Source: Phoronis australis (lineage: Eukaryota; Phoronida; Phoronidae). Taken from it: 60,000 bases of DNA. The notes beneath the pieces are model-generated. The model was not told where the DNA came from, did not search any database, and was given only the letters and a program-made list of their open reading frames with translations. Below, in pieces: positions 55,937 through 60,000 of this stretch (the first letter of the stretch is position 1; every line of letters begins with the position of its first letter). The stretch is taken from positions 383,074 through 443,073 of the forward strand of contig NMRA01000088.1 in the NCBI GenBank assembly GCA_002633005.1. Reading direction: 5' to 3'. The position numbers were made by a program, and so were the translations under genes.

Positions 55937-57215
55937 TTTACATTCAATGAGTAAGTAGTAGTCGCGTTTAGACATTGCCTTGTGTCTCGCACAATGGACT
56001 TGATTAAGCGTGAACACTTTGAAGAGATCTGTTCTGACGTTTGCAAAGAAACACTTGCCTCGATCTGTATTGTGTAATAATTGTCATTTCTTGATAGACA
56101 TGCACCGTTTTGCCCTTGTCTACCAACCTACATATCCTTACACAGTCTACAGAAGAACAAATATACATATACTTACCCACTGTCCTGTTACATTGCATTG
56201 GAATGATTATGGTCCTTGTTGGATATAACTGTGTAACGTATCGGATGGCAAAATGGTATGGTGAGTATAATACGACATGCATTTGATTAAAATATCTTTG
56301 CCAGATATAGATACAACTGAGAATATTTCAGTAAAGCGGATTCTTGGCATATACTGTACATATGAATGTTTATTCGGGTGTCAATACTGCAAGAACAAGA
56401 ACCAATGGTGTTTGTTTAATAATAAGTATACTTGCGGTGCAACCAGAGCAAAGAATATCAACTTTGAAATATGGACAGGATACTTACTTCAACTGACAGT
56501 TTTGAGTTTGTCAGACTTTAGCAATGATTATCACTATGGTCGTCCTAACGCGTGTGCTGGTCGCTAATCAGAGAAGATCATGGCCTTTCCCCAACAAAAA
56601 TGTATATTGCCGTTGGTTTGGTATCAATTTTTCTTTGGCATATGGTAAGGATTATTCCAGGAACCAGTCAACACTTCTGTAACACGAAAGCAGTTAGGAT
56701 ACACTTGTTCGGGGTCTTAACACGTGTATTGTTATGTTTGTCTTCAGTTTGTAGCAGCGAAATACAGACCACATAAAATAAACTGGACCACTGTCCGGCA
56801 GTAATCATGCGTCATTAGTCAGTGTTTCTGTTAATTTGAGCGACTTCAGTATTTTTTTTGGTTTCGACTGATTTTTGATACAGCAACAAATGCACTACAT
56901 GAATTAAAGTGAGAGTTCCTTCCCGCTCGCGAACATTGAATAATCACGAAATAGGTTGATTAACTCGAACACACTGGTCTCAACTCTTTTCTTGCAAAGA
57001 TATCAATTTGTTCATGTCATCCAAAGGAAGGGAAAATTCGCCTGCGACTAACAGCGTGTAGCCCAAGACCGGAAGAGCAGGCCAGCCTTGCTAAGCGTAC
57101 TTAACTGCATTTTTGAAACTAGTCAAAGCCATGAATGACCTCTATAAGGATGGAAATAATTGTGAAAAATGCAGAGACAGTAGGAAGGTTTGAGGCATTT
57201 TTGTATGATTGAGGA
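55937..57215. other. Unassigned region
   Basis: A very short frame at 55994-56077 (MDLIKREHFEEICSDVCKET onward) looks helix-like but is only 27 codons. The longer frames at 56010-56776 have no family features. Confidence 0.4.
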
Positions 57216-57420
57216 ACCGGGGTCCCGCTCCAATAAAGCTGACTTACCCAAGACAAATCTTAAATTTCAGCCAAGTTTAAGATAAAGCTTAAAATTGTCT
57301 CAAGTCTGTTTCAAAAGGAGATCTTACCGGATGTGGAAGTTACAAAGTTTGGAGTTTGAGACAAATCTTAGACTAAAGTCAAAATGAACTTAAGTCAGGT
57401 TTTTGGAACTGGTCCCGGGT
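57216..57420. mobile_element. MITE, CTCCAAGAAA family, copy B
   Basis: GGGGTCCCGCTCCAATAAAG at the left and GGGACCAGTTCCAAAAACCT read inward from the right are inverted ends of about 28 bp. It is shorter than copy A because about 45 internal bases are missing before CCGGATGTGGAAGTT. Confidence 0.7.
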
Positions 57421-58499
57421 TTGTAAGTTGCATTTTATTGTGTAGTAAGTGACAAGGAAACGACCTTTAACCACATACTTCAACTCTCTTTGTGCTCGTA
57501 CGCACGCGCCCGCGCGCGTACGTAAACATCCCTGGAAGAATTGACAAATAGGATTTTCACATTGAGTGTATTTTCACAAGACCAGGAAAGTTTGCATCCA
57601 GTTTTGCATTTTTAGAATTTTCTGAAATTGTAGAACTTTCTGATATTGCACAAACTCGGTTTCAATACTCGCTGTTAATTTTTAAAGAGTCGACTGAATA
57701 TGTACAATATCAAATATTTTCCTCTTTGAAAGAAGCAAATTTACTTTAGCTCATCTGATAAAAGGGTAATGGTGACCGCATTTCTACTTGCTGATTAGTC
57801 AATATGCCTGTTTTTGAGTTTCAGAATGTATCGATTGAACATTAATTTCAAAGCTGGTCGTAGGGTACAGTGAGTCGTTTATTAGTAAAGATATTAGAAA
57901 TCATGTTTAGGGCATTGCAGTACATCACCTGTGCATTTAAGTTATTGGAATCTACTAAAGGTATTTCCGGTGTAGATTCGATTCATGGATGCTTTTGCCC
58001 TCTGTGCTTCAAAATCCTTGATTTTATGTTTACTCGCATTGTGTAGTCAACCTTGAGTAATTGTACTGGCCTCTTGAAGTCAAAAGCAATCGGTTGGCGA
58101 TTTTATGAAAAATAAACTCCCTTAAGTGCTCCGGGAACAAGGCACGCTTGCAATTTCGCCAAATTGTTGCTTACATGAGTCGACACGTATTATGGGGTTA
58201 TATTTATATTTTAATTTCCATGATATTATGTTACTTGCAGTAATAAAACGCCAAGCTAAAATCAATATATTTGGAAAGTCTTGCGATTTACGTGCCTCGA
58301 TTACGACAGCCACAGCAAGGCAGTTTTACTTTATTAATAAATTCGTCAGTTTATTTCATGATTTTTTTTTATCTTACGACACAAACTTTCCGCTAGTGGC
58401 AGAGGAAACTGAGATATATTTCTTTTCACTGCATAATGTTTTTTAAAGTCAAGCGCCTCCTACAGATATTTAATGGCGTGAAACCGACCAATCAGAATC
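57421..58499. other. Unassigned region with alternating CG tract
   Basis: CGTACGCACGCGCCCGCGCG at about 57500-57526 is an alternating purine-pyrimidine tract that could adopt Z-DNA. The open frame at 58126-58446 and its antisense are anonymous. Confidence 0.45.
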
Positions 58500-59603
58500 G
58501 CCGTTAGTGGAGCTCTCTAGGTTTCTTATGCCAGTTCAAACCATTATCGCTATGTGTTATCAAGAGTCTTCGCTAGGCGGAATCGCAGAAAGGGGCTTGT
58601 AGAAATACAAGAAACGTTGAACCAGGGGCTTATCACGATAAAATCAATTCCCTTGCATCGCCTGGGAGTTATTTTTGCTCCTGATCGCGTGGAAGACAGG
58701 AAAAAAACCGCCTGAACTGGCATCTAGTCCTTGGGCCAGATCGCAGTTGAATCTAGTCATACATCCGCTCAGGGAGTGATGTCGTTCTTGGCATTGGATA
58801 GTACATGGCCGCAGGTAAGTCAGAATGTAACAACATGCCCTCGTCTTCTCAGTGTCTGGCGATTGTTGCCAGTTGCCCTTCGGGCCATCCTTCCGTCCCG
58901 CCGCGAGGCTTCGCGCTCGCGGTGACTTCCTTGATATACGTTGCCAGTTCCGCTCAATACACGCGCGTTTGTCAAGATTTTGTCCATGTTCTGCAGGCCT
59001 TTGGCGAGTCGCACGCCATGGTATGACGATTAGGAGCTTTGGGTAAAATCTGTTAGCTGAAATCGTAAAAAGCCATGATTCACAGAGAACAACAGTGACG
59101 TTATTGAGTCACACGCTTAGGTCAACACCTAGCCTGTGAATGGAATTCCCTCGCTTCTAGATACTGGCGACTAGACGCCGATACGATCGGCCGCAGTGGA
59201 TCCCACTGGGCTTAGAAATTATATTGGCCCGAGGACCAGGACTCGTGTGATCCACTCTGTCGCGGTTACTGGATTCATTGTCGTCCAGTACGGATGCCAT
59301 ACGGTAGATTTTGCCGCGCCAGATTACTTGATGAACACCAACATGGCGATTGGAAATATACCCTCCGTTGTAGAACACCCTCCAATCGATTGCAAACGTG
59401 TAATTCTTGTCAACTAGAAAGCGTTTCTGACAGTGTGGCCGATGAAATTTACTCAAGTTGTACAAGAATTCTTTATCGCAGTAACATATTGAGGTTTAGG
59501 GGAACGCGTTGGTATATTTTGCTATAAAATAGCCTCGAGAAATCGGTGGTTAGGTCAGCTACAACTTCGCCGTTTCGTCCAGGGTTTGTGTTTGTGGAAT
59601 TCT
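58500..59603. other. GC- and CpG-richer block with open frames on both strands
   Basis: Against the AT-rich background this block is richer in G+C and CpG. A frame without ATG (about 58529-58720, with GLVEIQETLNQGLITIKSIP), plus-strand frames at 58731-59046 and frames on both strands at 59157-59527 overlap. A consensus donor CAG/GTAAGT lies at 58815. CCAACATGGCGATTGG at 59338 combines a YY1-like and a CCAAT-like site. It could be a CpG-island promoter with first exons, but I cannot fix a strand or product. Confidence 0.3.
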
Positions 59604-60000
59604 TGTGGCCAGAATTTGTCACTTATGTTTTATAATTTAACTAAAGACTGTCTCTGACACACTGAAGAAATCGTTGTTGTTACGCTGAAAACAAAATTAT
59701 CTGGAAGTTCAGTGTAAATATGATAATGGTAGGTTTGTCTTTATTTATTATTTCAAATAATATCAAATTTAAACGTCAACTGCCTCTGAACGTTTCATGT
59801 TTCAATGTAGCTTGTCCGGATATCCCTCCTCTTATTTGATTAGAGGTTTATTTATAATTCTTGCAACATTGAATTAATCACATATATTAAACTAGCATTT
59901 CCTTCAACGATGGAAAATATTCAATTAATATCTTACATTTTTGGTTATTTTTCCTCCGCATATAATATGTTTTTTTCACAAAGAAGAATCGAGGTCAGTG
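59604..60000. other. AT-rich end of window
   Basis: Nothing recognisable; A/T-rich with no open frame of note. Confidence 0.5.

Noticed and set aside
58731-59046. Two-exon gene with CAG/GTAAGT donor at 58815 and TTCTCAG acceptor at 58850
   Set aside because: The implied intron of about 38 bp is too short for most animals, and three other frames through the block are equally open.

Overview
The window is nuclear DNA from an animal, almost certainly an invertebrate. It is AT-rich and gene-poor, with long introns, many short inverted-repeat transposon relics, microsatellites and two runs of N inside trinucleotide arrays. I see no bacterial operon, phage, CRISPR array or plasmid feature. The one gene I identify firmly is nuclear-encoded mitochondrial ribosomal protein L15 (MRPL15/uL15m), on the minus strand. 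Its sequence resembles vertebrate MRPL15 more than I recall for insect copies, so a marine deuterostome invertebrate is my best guess, but this is weak inference.

Layout. 1-13.7 kb: MRPL15 reads right to left. Coding exon 1 (ATG at 13691), exon 2 (3189-3349) and exon 3 (1835-2000) join in phase. The 3' half of the gene lies beyond the left edge. Just 5' of the ATG are a nuclear-receptor ERRE-type site and an ETS-type site, as expected for a nuclear gene for a mitochondrial protein. Intron 1 is about 10.2 kb and full of transposon relics. 13.7-28 kb: mostly unique AT-rich DNA with tandem repeats of 50, 17 and about 150 bp, a CCA array with a gap, foldback elements, and one possible signal-peptide first exon (17947-18069). 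28.5-29 kb: a large ATT/ATC array. 29-45 kb: scattered copies of several MITE families, CATC and GTCT tetranucleotide arrays, and two unproven exon or ORF candidates (35964-36464 and 42098-42202). 45-53 kb: a 21-bp minisatellite, a LINE-like 3' tail, ATC and GAT arrays, tRNA-like SINE relics and another first-exon candidate (51522-51606). 53.9-55.9 kb: a 676-bp near-identical direct duplication joined by a single N. It looks like two haplotypes placed in tandem, one lacking 637 bp. 58.5-59.6 kb: a GC- and CpG-richer block with overlapping open frames on both strands, possibly a promoter or exon region.

Most of the structure is non-coding: at least eight families of short terminal-inverted-repeat or foldback elements, several with two to seven copies inside the window. 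I found no convincing undescribed multi-gene system. The most unusual item is a three-copy foldback family in which two inverted repeats interleave.
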